The notes under the pieces: generated by a model | Seen by the model: only the letters and a program-made list of their open reading frames with translations | What the model was told of the DNA's origin: nothing | Database searches by the model: none | NCBI RefSeq assembly: GCF_031877795.1 | Contig: NC_133971.1 | Location: 9,277,973-9,341,972, forward strand | Direction of reading: 5' to 3' | DNA from: Strix aluco | Lineage: Eukaryota; Chordata; Aves; Strigiformes; Strigidae | Length of the DNA stretch: 64,000 bases | Position numbers and translations under genes: made by a program | Part shown: positions 48,660 through 59,264 of the stretch, one piece after another | Numbering within the stretch: the stretch's first letter is position 1 | How the letters are laid out: each line of letters starts with the position of its first letter

Positions 48660-51600
48660 CTGTACAGAAATACAAGATCATTGTTTAAGTTGAAAAACTG
48701 ACTTATCTTCAAGTTTAGTTTGTAAACAATGGGAAATGCTTCTTTATCTTATTACTGCTTCACAGAGGAATAAGCAAGTGTTGATGTAAAGGAGAAGACA
48801 GGGAGATGGAGATCACCAATTTCTTCCTTTTTCAAGGAAAGGACTGATTTTCCCATCTTTTACACACACATACACACCCACTTCCATTTAGTATCATCAC
48901 TGTTGTAACCACAGAGTTTTCTGCCACAGCTCCTAGACAGCATCACAAAATAAGTCCAACAAACACAAGAAAAAAAATTCCTATGGACACTGTGATACAA
49001 AGAGGTCATTTTGTTTGCATCAGCTGAATTAAGGAAAAGAAAACCCCTTTCCTGATTTGTGAATCAAATGCCTCTCATATACAAGTGTCACTCAAAAGAT
49101 TGCCTTCTCTGTATTTCAGATCTTCTTTTTTGCACAAACAGCTATTGGGTTGATTTAGCAAAATGCTCATTTTCCCTAATTGCTCTCTCATCTCCATGAA
49201 CAGCCTCACTGTCCATAAGAAGCTTCTTACTTTCAACACATTTACAAATTTGTTATTTATATTGTTGGCTAGTTGGTACTCAATCCTCCCCCTCATTCCC
49301 AAATTACTTGCCATAGGTCATGTTCTTTTCTAGCAAGCTTCAGTCTCCAGAACAAGAAATGTAACTATTTGATTAAATGAGCTCTCAGAACTTCCCATTT
49401 ACAAACATAACTTTCTTTTTCCCTTCTGCTCTGTTTCAGTTTGCTTTGGTTACAGATATACTGCACATATGCCTTTTATGGCCCTGTTGCTGTGTGCTTA
49501 AACAGCAGAAATCTCTGTTGACTATGAGGATTTTCATCTCCTTCACTTTCACTCTAGAGTCTTTTCCATTTTTCCTCTTAAAAAAGAAATATTTCCTTCC
49601 CTAGAAGACTATATCACTCTGGTATCCTTTAATCCAAGCACTCCCCAGAGGACTCTGGCTTTAAAGTTTCAGTTTAAATGCTGTTCCTACAACAAATCCT
49701 AGTAATCACATGTTTTCAGTGGCATTATGTACGTTAGAGGTCACAATTAAAATGTCCAAAAGTAACTCCATGGCTTAGACTTAAAACATGAGGAAAATCT
49801 GCACAAAGCAATCTTGGGAACTGTGAACCCCAAAACAAAGTTTGGCATTTCTGAATGTTGTGCACAAACTCAACACTCTTAACCTCTAAGAGATGATTAA
49901 AATAACAGGGATAAATTAATCATAAAACCATGTATTACTATCATAGTTGATCCTATTCAATTTTTTATTCTAAATGACCCACATTAAACTTGAAAACTGT
50001 GTCCCCCTTTATTGCAGGACACATTTCAAAATACTCAGAAATTCCTAGACCCCATTTTAAGAAGCCAGTCATGTAAGAGAGGTCTTTTGGATGCTGAAGA
50101 CTGTTGAACACCATGGTCAGATTTCTCAGTCAGATCTAAGACAAATTCTTTCAAGCGCTCATGGAAGATGGGCTCTCTCTGCAAGCCTCTGGTCTCACAT
50201 CGCAATGCTGTTAGTCTAAGGCAACAAAGGATTCCCACTAGTGTAACAGAAAACAGAACATAGGCTTCAATTCAGCTGAGAGCAAAGACATGGGAAAGAA
50301 TCTCATTTTCCAGTTGGCTTGGGACCCTAACTTTTCCCCAGTGCTCAAGTAACAGTAAGACATAGTTGTCATCTTTTTTCTTCTCTTCATTCAGTTAAAA
50401 GGCAAATACCTGAAGAGAAGCAAGAATTCGGCTTATCTGTGGGTTACTTGTTTTGTTTAATGCTCCATTCATTCTATCTGATTTCACCAAATCCTACAAG
50501 GATTTCATTACCCTCTTACAGCTCTGTACAGAGCCAAGTAGGCACCATTAAATCAGACTCCTACTCCAGAGCTTGCTCTTGAGCTCTGTTCAGATTTGCA
50601 GGGAGGAGCAAAGAACAAGAGAACTGCAAACAAATATGTAACAATTAACTTGAGAAATATATATATATACTAGTCCCTCTGTAACCATGTAATGTTTTTT
50701 CATTATACACACCACTTGAACAAGTACAATTTCAGGGCTTTACTAACTACCACAGCCTTGAACACAGAAATCCCTAAATTAGACAGGGTATCTTTCAAGT
50801 GCAGTGCAATAAAACCCAGCTTTGGGGAGGCCGGGGTTTGGTTTTTTTGAGTTGTTTTTCTGTTTGATTGTTTTTACATCATCTCTAAAATATCCCATAG
50901 TCAGATATAACAGTCTGTACACCAGTGACTTGCCTCCTGCCTGCTCTCTGCTCCTTCTGCAGGCTCCACCTGTGTCTCAGTTTCGGTAATTTGTGGCTCA
51001 GGTGCAACTCTATTGTGTCTTCTCCAAAATCTCCGGAACAGATTCCTGAAGAACAAATTTCATACTTGTTTGAAAACAACAGAAAGGCAGTTTTGAAATG
51101 CAGATAACAATACATTTACTATTAATGTCCATTATGTTTCTCTCTTTCTTGTGAATCACAACAATTGACAGGTAAGGAAGATGCTCAGTCATGTTGATTA
51201 GGTGCGGTGCATCTAACCAATGGCATGGTTACATACACCCAAGCCCCCCTCCTAGCTCACTTAAATTTCTGCTTTCTGTGGCACTAGAGTGAGTACCGCT
51301 ATTGCAGTGGCCTAAACCAGTAACCTAGACATCACATCTACTTCTCCCTCTCTACACTGCATATGTAAGTGCAGTGATAATACTTCCTCGACCAGGACAC
51401 CTCTAGATTAAGAAAATGGGTACTACTAAACATGTTTCTGGAAGTCTCTAAGAGGCAACGGTGGAATGTTATGAGGATGAATATTACAGACAGGAACTGA
51501 ACCACTGGCAGCTAAAATACTGGGAGGGACTGTCTCTGTGCAAGAGCCAGGAATAAATCCTAGAAATACTGACTTGTGGTTCTTTGCTCTAGCCACTAGG

Positions 51601-54479
51601 TTCAGTCGGCACTCCTCTCCCCGTAAGACCTTCATAGCACTACCCGAACAGCAATCAGGAGCTAACAGTTGAAGGAATGTTCATTTAAAATTTTCTTTTT
51701 CAGGCTACCATGCCATGTACGTTGTGCAGCGCAGTGTCAGAGGGAGGTCTAAGCCCAAATGGCAAGTTGGGACCTGAGTTCATGTCTGCTAAGGCCAGGG
51801 TCCTCCACCCTGCGAGTTTTTATCCACTTTGCTAATGTATCAGCCAGACACAGTGAGGTAGGCAGCAAAGATCAGAGACTCCTCTTCTGCACAGCTTCTG
51901 CCAACCACGAATCTTGAAAGCAGAGTGGGGTATAACCAGGAGAACACTTGGGTGCTACTTAGAAAGGAAAAAGCACACAGCTCCTCCCCTTAGCCAGTGT
52001 TTCAAGAAAGTAATTGCACGTCCTTGAGGTACACTGCCAAAAAACCATGTCCTTTGAGACTGTGGTGACTGGACTAGGAAATCAGCAGCCCATCTCTCCC
52101 AGCTCACCCAACACTGCCATGAGACCCAGCCCTCCTGTTTGCCCTGTGAGAGGGGTAATGTGTTTACACCACGTTGACTGCCTTTTCACCACACACTCAG
52201 CAATCAGACACATACACAGCTGTTGTATAGGACAGAGGGATTCCTCTGTATCATCTTGCAGGGCATTGTAAACATGCTGTCAGGAGTCAGCAGAGCAATA
52301 TCTGGAAAGAATTAGCCTGTTATTTTGTACATAAGCAGCAACAGAAAATGAAAACCCCCAAACACCCAAATATAATAAACTGTGTAATGTAAAGAAATAG
52401 GTTCATTAAAAGCAAACACACGGAAGTATATATATACAGGGAAAAAATCTATCTTGTTTTCACCTATACAGTTTGACTCCATTCAAAGGCAAAGCTGCAA
52501 GAAGCAGGACCAGAAAGCTTCACACACAAATGCAACATTGATATGAATAAGGGGAACCATTCTTGTACTGAGTGCAGCGCTTTGGGGAGAAGCACCGGAT
52601 CCCCTCACGTAAACAGAACTACACTTGTACTAGACTGTGCAAGTAGATCATGTTTTAGTTCGGGGAATAAAAAAATCATCACACTTCCATATAATCACAT
52701 GTCAGAAAAAACAGCTTTTGCCTAATGAGGACATCTTCATAAATCACAGTATCCCAAGTTTAAATTAGTAAAATCAGTGTCAGGTCCAAACTGGCCACAT
52801 TGGGATGTATCAGAATTTCTGTGTGTTTTTTAGACTGAAGAGATACCAGCTTTTAGCTAATATTTGGATTAAAAAAATTCACAGCCCTGATCATTACAAT
52901 TTTTTTCCCTAGGAGCAGAACATATGGCTTGTATCCTGGCTAACTTCCAACCTGAGTAACTACCTACTGACCACATAAGTTTCCCCTGCGGTTTTAACTG
53001 GATAAAGCATTCCTCTCCAGTTCCTCCTGTGAACATTTATACCGTGTTGTGGAGCACTATTAAACAGCTACTGCCCTTTGCCCCAAAGATGGCTGCATAT
53101 TAGTAATAAGTGAAACAAGTTCTTAAACTTATAATTATATCCCCGTCCCTCCAAAGATAGTTGGGAGGGATGGGGATATAATTTTAAATATAACTGGGGG
53201 GGACATGGATCCATTCACGTGTGCTTTGAGCCCCTCATCGTATCCATTAGACATGATCTTCTGTATCAGGATGATGCTTTCATGCAGTGAAATTGGTAGA
53301 TGAAGATGGTATTTTTCCTAACAACTTCAAGTGTTAAAAAACCTACCCTTGGGTTCATGCAGCATATTTAAAACCAAGCATTTCTGCTGAAGATGTGGAA
53401 CGGCCTATGAGCTCACGAAGGGCTGTGTGTGGAAAAAGGTTAATATTAGAGAAGATGTGGGCAGGCTTTCTGCCCAGAAACATGGGACAAGCTGACAAAG
53501 CAAAAGAACAGTTTGGATACCTTGCTTTTATACCAGGGCATTGACTATTTTGATTGGTGTGTTGTGTTTAAAGGATAAAGAAAATGAAACAGAATGAGCT
53601 ATACACCACAGTCCACAGTGTGTCTCGAAGATCTCAAAGCACTTTATGACTGGTTAGTGCCAATAGGAGGTACTGGAGACAGGCATTAGGAGAGCCACCT
53701 TACAACAAACTACAGAACCAAACTAGGCACCTGATCAGGTAAAATTCTTCCTCCCTCCCAATCAGGATTGCAAACACTGAAATGAAGAGGAAAATTAGCA
53801 AAAGGGAGAAGTCATTTTGAGTACCTTCTTTTTTCACTTCCCAGCCTGGAACCGTCTGAATTCCACATTTCCAACTTATATAAACTATTAACTTCAGCTA
53901 AAATCTGCAGCATTTCCCACCTCTGCAGATGCATCGGGATCACTGTGACAAATGAGGCCCCCTGAAAGTCAGAAGCCCCTTTAACAATTTCCCTGCAGGG
54001 CAGCTAAGTGATGCTATGCAGCAGAAATACCAGCGAGAGAGCCATTTAGACCACTCTGTATTTTAACCACTTGATCAGATTTATAAACTACTCTGAAGAT
54101 GACAAATGCTACCAAGTTGTTCAGTATTACTAAATAAAATCGTGCCTGGGAACAAACTTTTTTCTGCAAGAGAGATGAATGATGAGTGGGCCTATTAGCT
54201 GCTCAATCCACACGCATCCATGTGTAGGTGCACGCATACATCAGTTTAAGAGATTCTGTGTAACACATCTGCACCATTTTTCTACTTTAGAAAAGATCAT
54301 GCACTAAAAGGAAGAAAAACCAACTTTCTGCTTTCTCATAAACCAGAAATGGGTCCATTCAGAGAACATAATGAGCGGTCAGCTTTCTTCCAGTTTGCTC
54401 GTCTTGCACTTTTTGTAAACATCCTCCCTCTTTGCACCCCCAAAATGATCGGTTGTGAGACTGACGTACAGGGCAAGTG
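48660..54479. other. Long AT-rich non-coding stretch
   Basis: No gene is assigned. Two minus-strand segments look mildly coding: 50035-50238 (HERLKEFVLDLTEK, later RPLLHDWLLKMG) after a TACACTAG acceptor, and about 50895-51035 (FRRFWRRHNRVAPEPQITET) after a TTCTTCAG acceptor. With the segment at 48441-48659 they could be exons of one unknown minus-strand gene, but no donor and acceptor set joins them convincingly by eye. A short TA tract lies at 50660-50671. Confidence 0.4.
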
Positions 54480-54720
54480 AGAAGCCTCTGCCATTTCTCT
54501 TCCCAGCCCCACTGGGATCCTTGCTCCCCGGCCCTCTCTGCTCGCCAGAGCTGGCAGAGGGCTGGCAAGGCTGGAGGCCGAGCGAGCTGCCCTTGTCACT
54601 GGGAGCCCCAGCCGGCTCCCGGGGACGGCGCTGGCAGAGGAGCCAAAGGCTGGCGCGGCACACACAGAAATGCGCTCGGGCTGTGGGAACGCTCTTCCAA
54701 TTAATCCTTCCAACTGGGTA
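54480..54720. promoter_or_regulatory. Isolated GC- and CpG-rich patch upstream of APOBEC4
   Basis: About 240 bp rich in GC and CpG within AT-rich surroundings, 1.5-1.7 kb left of the APOBEC4 coding frame. It may be a promoter or first-exon region for APOBEC4 (plus) or a relic of another gene. No TATA box or splice-linked first exon can be fixed by eye. Confidence 0.3.
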
Positions 54721-55114
54721 GTTTGGGATTTGACTCCCATCCTGCAAGGATGTGACGCTATCAATTGAGAAGGCTGAGTATTTGCTGGGTTTTGATCAGG
54801 TCAAACCACCGAACAAGCAAACAAAAAAAGGCAGCTTTTAGAGGGAGATCTAACATTGTAAGCATCTCTGCTGGCATCCCTTTAAACACACTGCAGCAGA
54901 GTTCAAGCCGTTGCCTCGGATCAGGCAGCACAAAATGGGAAACACCTCTGGTGTGCAACATTGCCCTCATGCAGCCGCTCCACCTCTGCAAAAATACCAG
55001 GAGGGACGGAATGGGAACCTTGCTCCAGATTTGCAGCTTTTCAAATATTCTTTACTAATTTTGGCAACCTGTTTGCCCTCATCTGGAACCCTGCCCAAGC
55101 AAAGCAGGCACGAT

Positions 55115-55186
55115 TTGGTTGGACTAGATGATCCTCAAGGTCTTTTCCAACCTTGATGATTCTGTGATTCTGTGATTCTGTGATTT
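55115..55186 (+). mobile_element. CR1 LINE 3' end
   Basis: The sequence GGTTGGACTAGATGATCCTC, then AAGGTCTTTTCCAACCTTGA, then tandem ATTCTGTG units is the diagnostic 3' terminus of chicken-repeat-1 LINEs. Only the tail is present or recognisable. It is the strongest single marker that this is avian or reptilian DNA. Confidence 0.95.
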
Positions 55187-56191
55187 AGCTTACTCATGAA
55201 ATGGCCCGCTGCTTGCTTGAATTGCAGCAGTGAGGGGGACACATAAACTTCTTAAAGAAGGGACAACCTTGTTGCCTGCGGAGGAGAGCAGAAGCACAAC
55301 AGGAGCTTTCTGCCCCGCTGGCACAACAGACGGCAACACACAGAAATAACAAAGACCCGGAAACAAATTCAGTACTAGATTCGGTAGAACAACATCCATC
55401 TTTCGGCTGTAAAAACCTTGTATCAAAACAGCGCTGAAGAAGCGAAGGAACCTTAATCACTTAACATAGCAAACAAATATTGACAGGCAAAGAACAGAAG
55501 CCTAACTACCACAGGTGGCTGGCCATACAGAACAAAATCCTGTTTGTATTCTCGTCTCCTAGCACTTGGCACCTGTAAACACCTAAAGCAGCCTGCCTGC
55601 CATCGCATTACAGCTGGAGCAATGTTACGGCACTTGGGAAAGATCCTGCCACAGCTCAGCTGACAAAACCTGGGAGGCAATAGCAACTTTCTTCTTCATC
55701 ATATGATTTTGAAAAGAAAGCTTGCAATATCATTGGAGTGGAAACTCTGAACCAGTCCTATAAGGCCCGTGAAGGAAATCAGATGAATATTTACTGAGCT
55801 GGAGCTGCTGAGATGGTAATTATACCTTTTGGGTTTTGGTGGTGTTTTCTTGTTTGCTTTGCCAGATTTCATAAGGCTCATCCACTAATCAGTTCCTGAA
55901 AATCATGGCTGGTTTTATTATGCAGTTTGTCCTGTCTAGGGTAAGAGAGCAGAGCCAGAGAAATATTTTCTACTTATGTTTTTAGCAAAAAGGCTAGTTT
56001 GTGAAAAGTAGAAATGTTCCTAGGCTGCAAGAGAGCTGTGTTCTGTGTGTCCCTAAGTTTCTATATGCTGCTACAAGTTTCAGGACATTTTTGAAGAGAC
56101 TGTCCCCTACTATTTTTGCAGTTCAAGTGCAAAAGAAATCGAAGGGTTGACTTAAGATATTACTTCCCTTTTTCATTCAGGACTGTCAACT

Positions 56192-57166
56192 ATGTATCAC
56201 ATAAACAGGGAGATTCTTCAACAGAACACGAATCCAGGAGAGAAAACGATTTTCCAGGAATATCTGACAAATCAGGGGACTGTGGTAAAGCCCTATTGCT
56301 GGCAGAGACAGAACCACATCTGCGCTAAGTGTCCCTACCACATACGGACTGGTGAAGAAGCAAGAGTCCCTTACACAGAATTTGACAGGGTCTTTGGCTT
56401 CCCATACAGATCAACAGCAGCTCTCCGAAACAAACACCTCCTCTTCTATGAACTGAGGAGTTTCTCAGGCAGCATAGTCCAGAAAGGCCGTGCTACAAAC
56501 TGTACTGACCGAGGCTACCATGCCGAACCTATGCTGTTTGGGGTGGGTGGTTATCTGGATGCAGTTACAGATGCCTATGGAAACATCGGCTGCATCGTCT
56601 TCTGTTCAAATTACTCTCCTTGTAACGAGGCTTACCACTGCTGCGTAAGTAAAATCTACAACTTTTTGTGGAAGTATCCAGAAATCACGCTCTGCATCTA
56701 TTTCTCTCGGCTTTATCACACTGAGGACGGTTTCCACACCGCTGTGTGGAACCGCGAAGCTTTGCAGAGCCTCTCCAGCCTGTGGCCTCGGGTGACTCTG
56801 CAGAGACTGCCTGGGGGGGCACGGTGTTACCTCCTCTGCAATTTTGTGTGTGGCATCCCAGGGTCAGCCCTTTATCACTCAACTCCACCATCAAGAACCC
56901 TAGCAGATCAACAAAATCTGCATCCAGTTAACAACTTCACAGGAATTAAACCATATTTTAGGAAAGCCTTTCCACAGGCGATGCAGGGAAACCCTGCTGT
57001 GCAGCAGAAATTAAAGGCTTTTTCTTCTCCTAGTCCGGCCTCCCAACAGCCTTTCCAAGCGATGAAAGGCAGACTGCTACCTCCAATGTCTCAAAGCCAC
57101 TTTTCCCAGGCATGTTTCTGCCCTTTCAGAGGGAACATCTATACCCCAGACCTAAAAATATCATAA
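56192..57166 (+). CDS. APOBEC4: APOBEC4, putative C-to-U-editing family protein
   Basis: An uninterrupted 324-codon frame matches vertebrate APOBEC4 throughout: EYLTNQGTVVKPY, CPYHIRTGEEARVPYTEF, FGFPY, the zinc motif YHAEPMLF (His110, Glu112) with SPCNEAYHCC (Cys144 and Cys150/151), then AVWNREALQSLSSLWPRVTL. Mammalian APOBEC4 has HPE in place of HAE here. No editing activity is firmly established for this family. The frame starts at an ATG just after a TTTTTCATTCAG acceptor, so an upstream 5' exon is likely; the human start aligns about 16 residues inside this frame. The protein is shorter than human APOBEC4 (367 aa) and lacks its lysine-rich tail. It lies opposite in strand to the RGL1 copy, as the two genes do in mammals. 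Unlike its neighbours it has no stop or frame break. Confidence 0.9.
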   Translation: MYHINREILQQNTNPGEKTIFQEYLTNQGTVVKPYCWQRQNHICAKCPYHIRTGEEARVPYTEFDRVFGFPYRSTAALRNKHLLFYELRSFSGSIVQKGRATNCTDRGYHAEPMLFGVGGYLDAVTDAYGNIGCIVFCSNYSPCNEAYHCCVSKIYNFLWKYPEITLCIYFSRLYHTEDGFHTAVWNREALQSLSSLWPRVTLQRLPGGARCYLLCNFVCGIPGSALYHSTPPSRTLADQQNLHPVNNFTGIKPYFRKAFPQAMQGNPAVQQKLKAFSSPSPASQQPFQAMKGRLLPPMSQSHFSQACFCPFRGNIYTPDLKIS

Positions 57167-57879
57167 GGCATTGAAAAATGCCAAAGGAATAATTCAGTGA
57201 AACTCATAATCCTGACATTTTTCCAAGCGGCAGACACCTACTCTAAAGATGATACAAATTGAACTGCTTTCAGGCTATCAAACTGAGATCAGAGATGGGG
57301 AAAAAAAAAAATCAATAAAATTACCTCCTACAAAAGTTAACCCACAGAATAACTGGGGGTCTCGAATAGCTGATTATGAAGATAGTATACTTTTGTTTTA
57401 TTCCTGTTCCTTTCAAACATAATCCTAGAGCAGTAAAACCAAAACCTCAGTATGTTCTGATTACCTCCTGGGTCTAATTTGTTTGTTGCCCTTAAGCCAA
57501 TTGCTACCAGAAAAATGTGATCAGTCCACACGCTACAGCCACAGCTGCATTTGTAGCTTCCCAGCTGAGGCTACTTTGGTGGAACACATGACATATCCTA
57601 AATTCCTCCTCTATCAGGAAGGTGGTTCTGCAGGTGAGGCTGATCTATTAATAAAGTTTTCCCACCAGCTGTTTCCTTCATAATAGGGGGGTTTTATATA
57701 CACTTATTTGTGTGTGTGTGCTTCCCCCCCCCCCCCCCCCCGCTCCCCAGGTTCCTCCCATTAAGAGGAAGCTCACAAAGCTGTGTAATTTTGTAATTAA
57801 TAATAAGTATCTAATAGGATAATATAGATAACAGACCTACACAGTCCAAGTGTAACTTGAAAAAGAAAAAAAAAAGTTT
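57167..57879. other. APOBEC4 3' flank, poly-C tract
   Basis: Contains A-rich and TATA-like words, a (TG)n-poly-C stretch at about 57711-57742, and no recognised gene. The expected 3' UTR of APOBEC4 must lie here; AATAAA-like words occur near 57312. Confidence 0.6.
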
Positions 57880-59048
57880 CTACCATTTAGAGCAGTGTTT
57901 TCACTGTGTGATCCAGTACATTTGTTATTATACTGAAGGTCTTAGAGAAGGGAGCAGCCCAGTTGTCAGAAGCTCCAAATTTTGGCCAAAATAAATCATT
58001 AGATTTAATAGGTTCTTTGGTCCATTCGACCATACAATATTGAATCATTTTTTCTTTACTTTTTCCTTTTGTTTCTGACCAATTAGCCCAATTTCTTAAC
58101 ATGGAACCCAGGGGACTGTCCTGGGGAATATCGGATAAATCGCTCCCTTTCTCGGAACCTCTCCGTGGGTTCCCCGAGCCGCGGGACTTACTCCCCTTCT
58201 GGCCCATAATCAAGACTTGCCTAGGCTCAAGTCCTTGTATTTCTGCTTGAGTCCCTGGGATAAAACCTATCCCAAGTACCCTGTCCTGGGATCTAACCTA
58301 TCCCGAGTACCTCCTGAGTCCAAAACCTGCCTGAGTCCTTTCAAACTTTTCCTCTCGCTTCGCCCCTTCGCCGGCCAGGCTCCTCGCGGAACTCTGGAAC
58401 CGCGGCTAGAAGGGCTCCGCACTCGCTTCGTGACACTGTCACGTCTCTGTCACACCACGCTCACTCAGGCATACTCAGGCACACTCAAGCAGATACCCTC
58501 CCCCATCAAGCAGCACTCACAGTCCGAGGTCTTCGCCTGGATCTTTTACGGGGAAATCTCTGGGAGCTTCTCCTGGGATCTCCCTTTTCTTTTGCTTGTT
58601 CTTATTGCCTTTTTGTTCGTGATACTGCCGGTCCGAGAGAGCACCGGAGTCCAGGGGCCACCTAAAAGGTGGGACGCCTCCCCTGAAAAAATCCAATACT
58701 CCACGGGTTTCGCAGTATCACGTCGGAGTCACCAAATTGTTATAAATGCAGAGGCAGAGCCAAAAATAAAATTTATAAATTGATTGCAATAAGAACAAGC
58801 TCGGTACGCTGGGGGGCAGGGGGGTTTCTGCTCCGCACCGACGGACACCAGGTGGTGCTGCGTCACTCCCTTCTATAGCCCCATCCTGGGCTTCACAAGC
58901 ACAGCAGGGCCCCTCAAACTTTCCCGAGCTTTCTGGTGTTGCTCGGGCTCCTGACAGGGGTCCCTCCAATCATTTTCCACCTGCGCAGTCCGGTGTTGCT
59001 GGGGACTTCTGACAGGGGTCCCTCCAGTAATTTTCCACTTACATAACA
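57880..59048 (-). mobile_element. Partial endogenous retrovirus: 5' LTR, primer-binding site, leader, start of gag
   Basis: Read on the minus strand, a 311-bp LTR (58738-59048, TGTTATGTAAG...TTATAACA) is followed two bases later by a primer-binding site (58718-58735) close to the tRNA-Trp type used by avian alpharetroviruses. A leader of about 500 bp and the start of a gag reading frame (about 57887-58213, beginning MGQKGSKSRG) come next. The gag start resembles retroviral matrix proteins with an N-terminal myristoylation signal. The rest of gag, pol, env and a 3' LTR are missing, so the element is truncated. Its leader and LTR lie inside the 3' part of the RGL1 copy. The open leader-region frames suggest it is not among the oldest insertions. 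Confidence 0.8.
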
Positions 59049-59264
59049 ACAGTCACTGGAGGAAAAAAAACCTCCAAACCCTTTTAACCATAAACCCACA
59101 ACAAATCTCCCTTAACATATATACATTGCAAAATACATTAAAGTCATTATACTTTCTTAACACGAATCACCACCATACTCTTCACAAGCTGGTAAAACGA
59201 ACACTGCTTGTTTGATTTATTCAGGTTCATATTAACACAGCAGATAGCCTTTGTCCCATCCTAT

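Noticed and set aside
58217-58783. 188-codon plus-strand frame over the retroviral leader
   Set aside because: It runs antisense to the LTR, primer site and leader of the ERV and has no independent protein signature.
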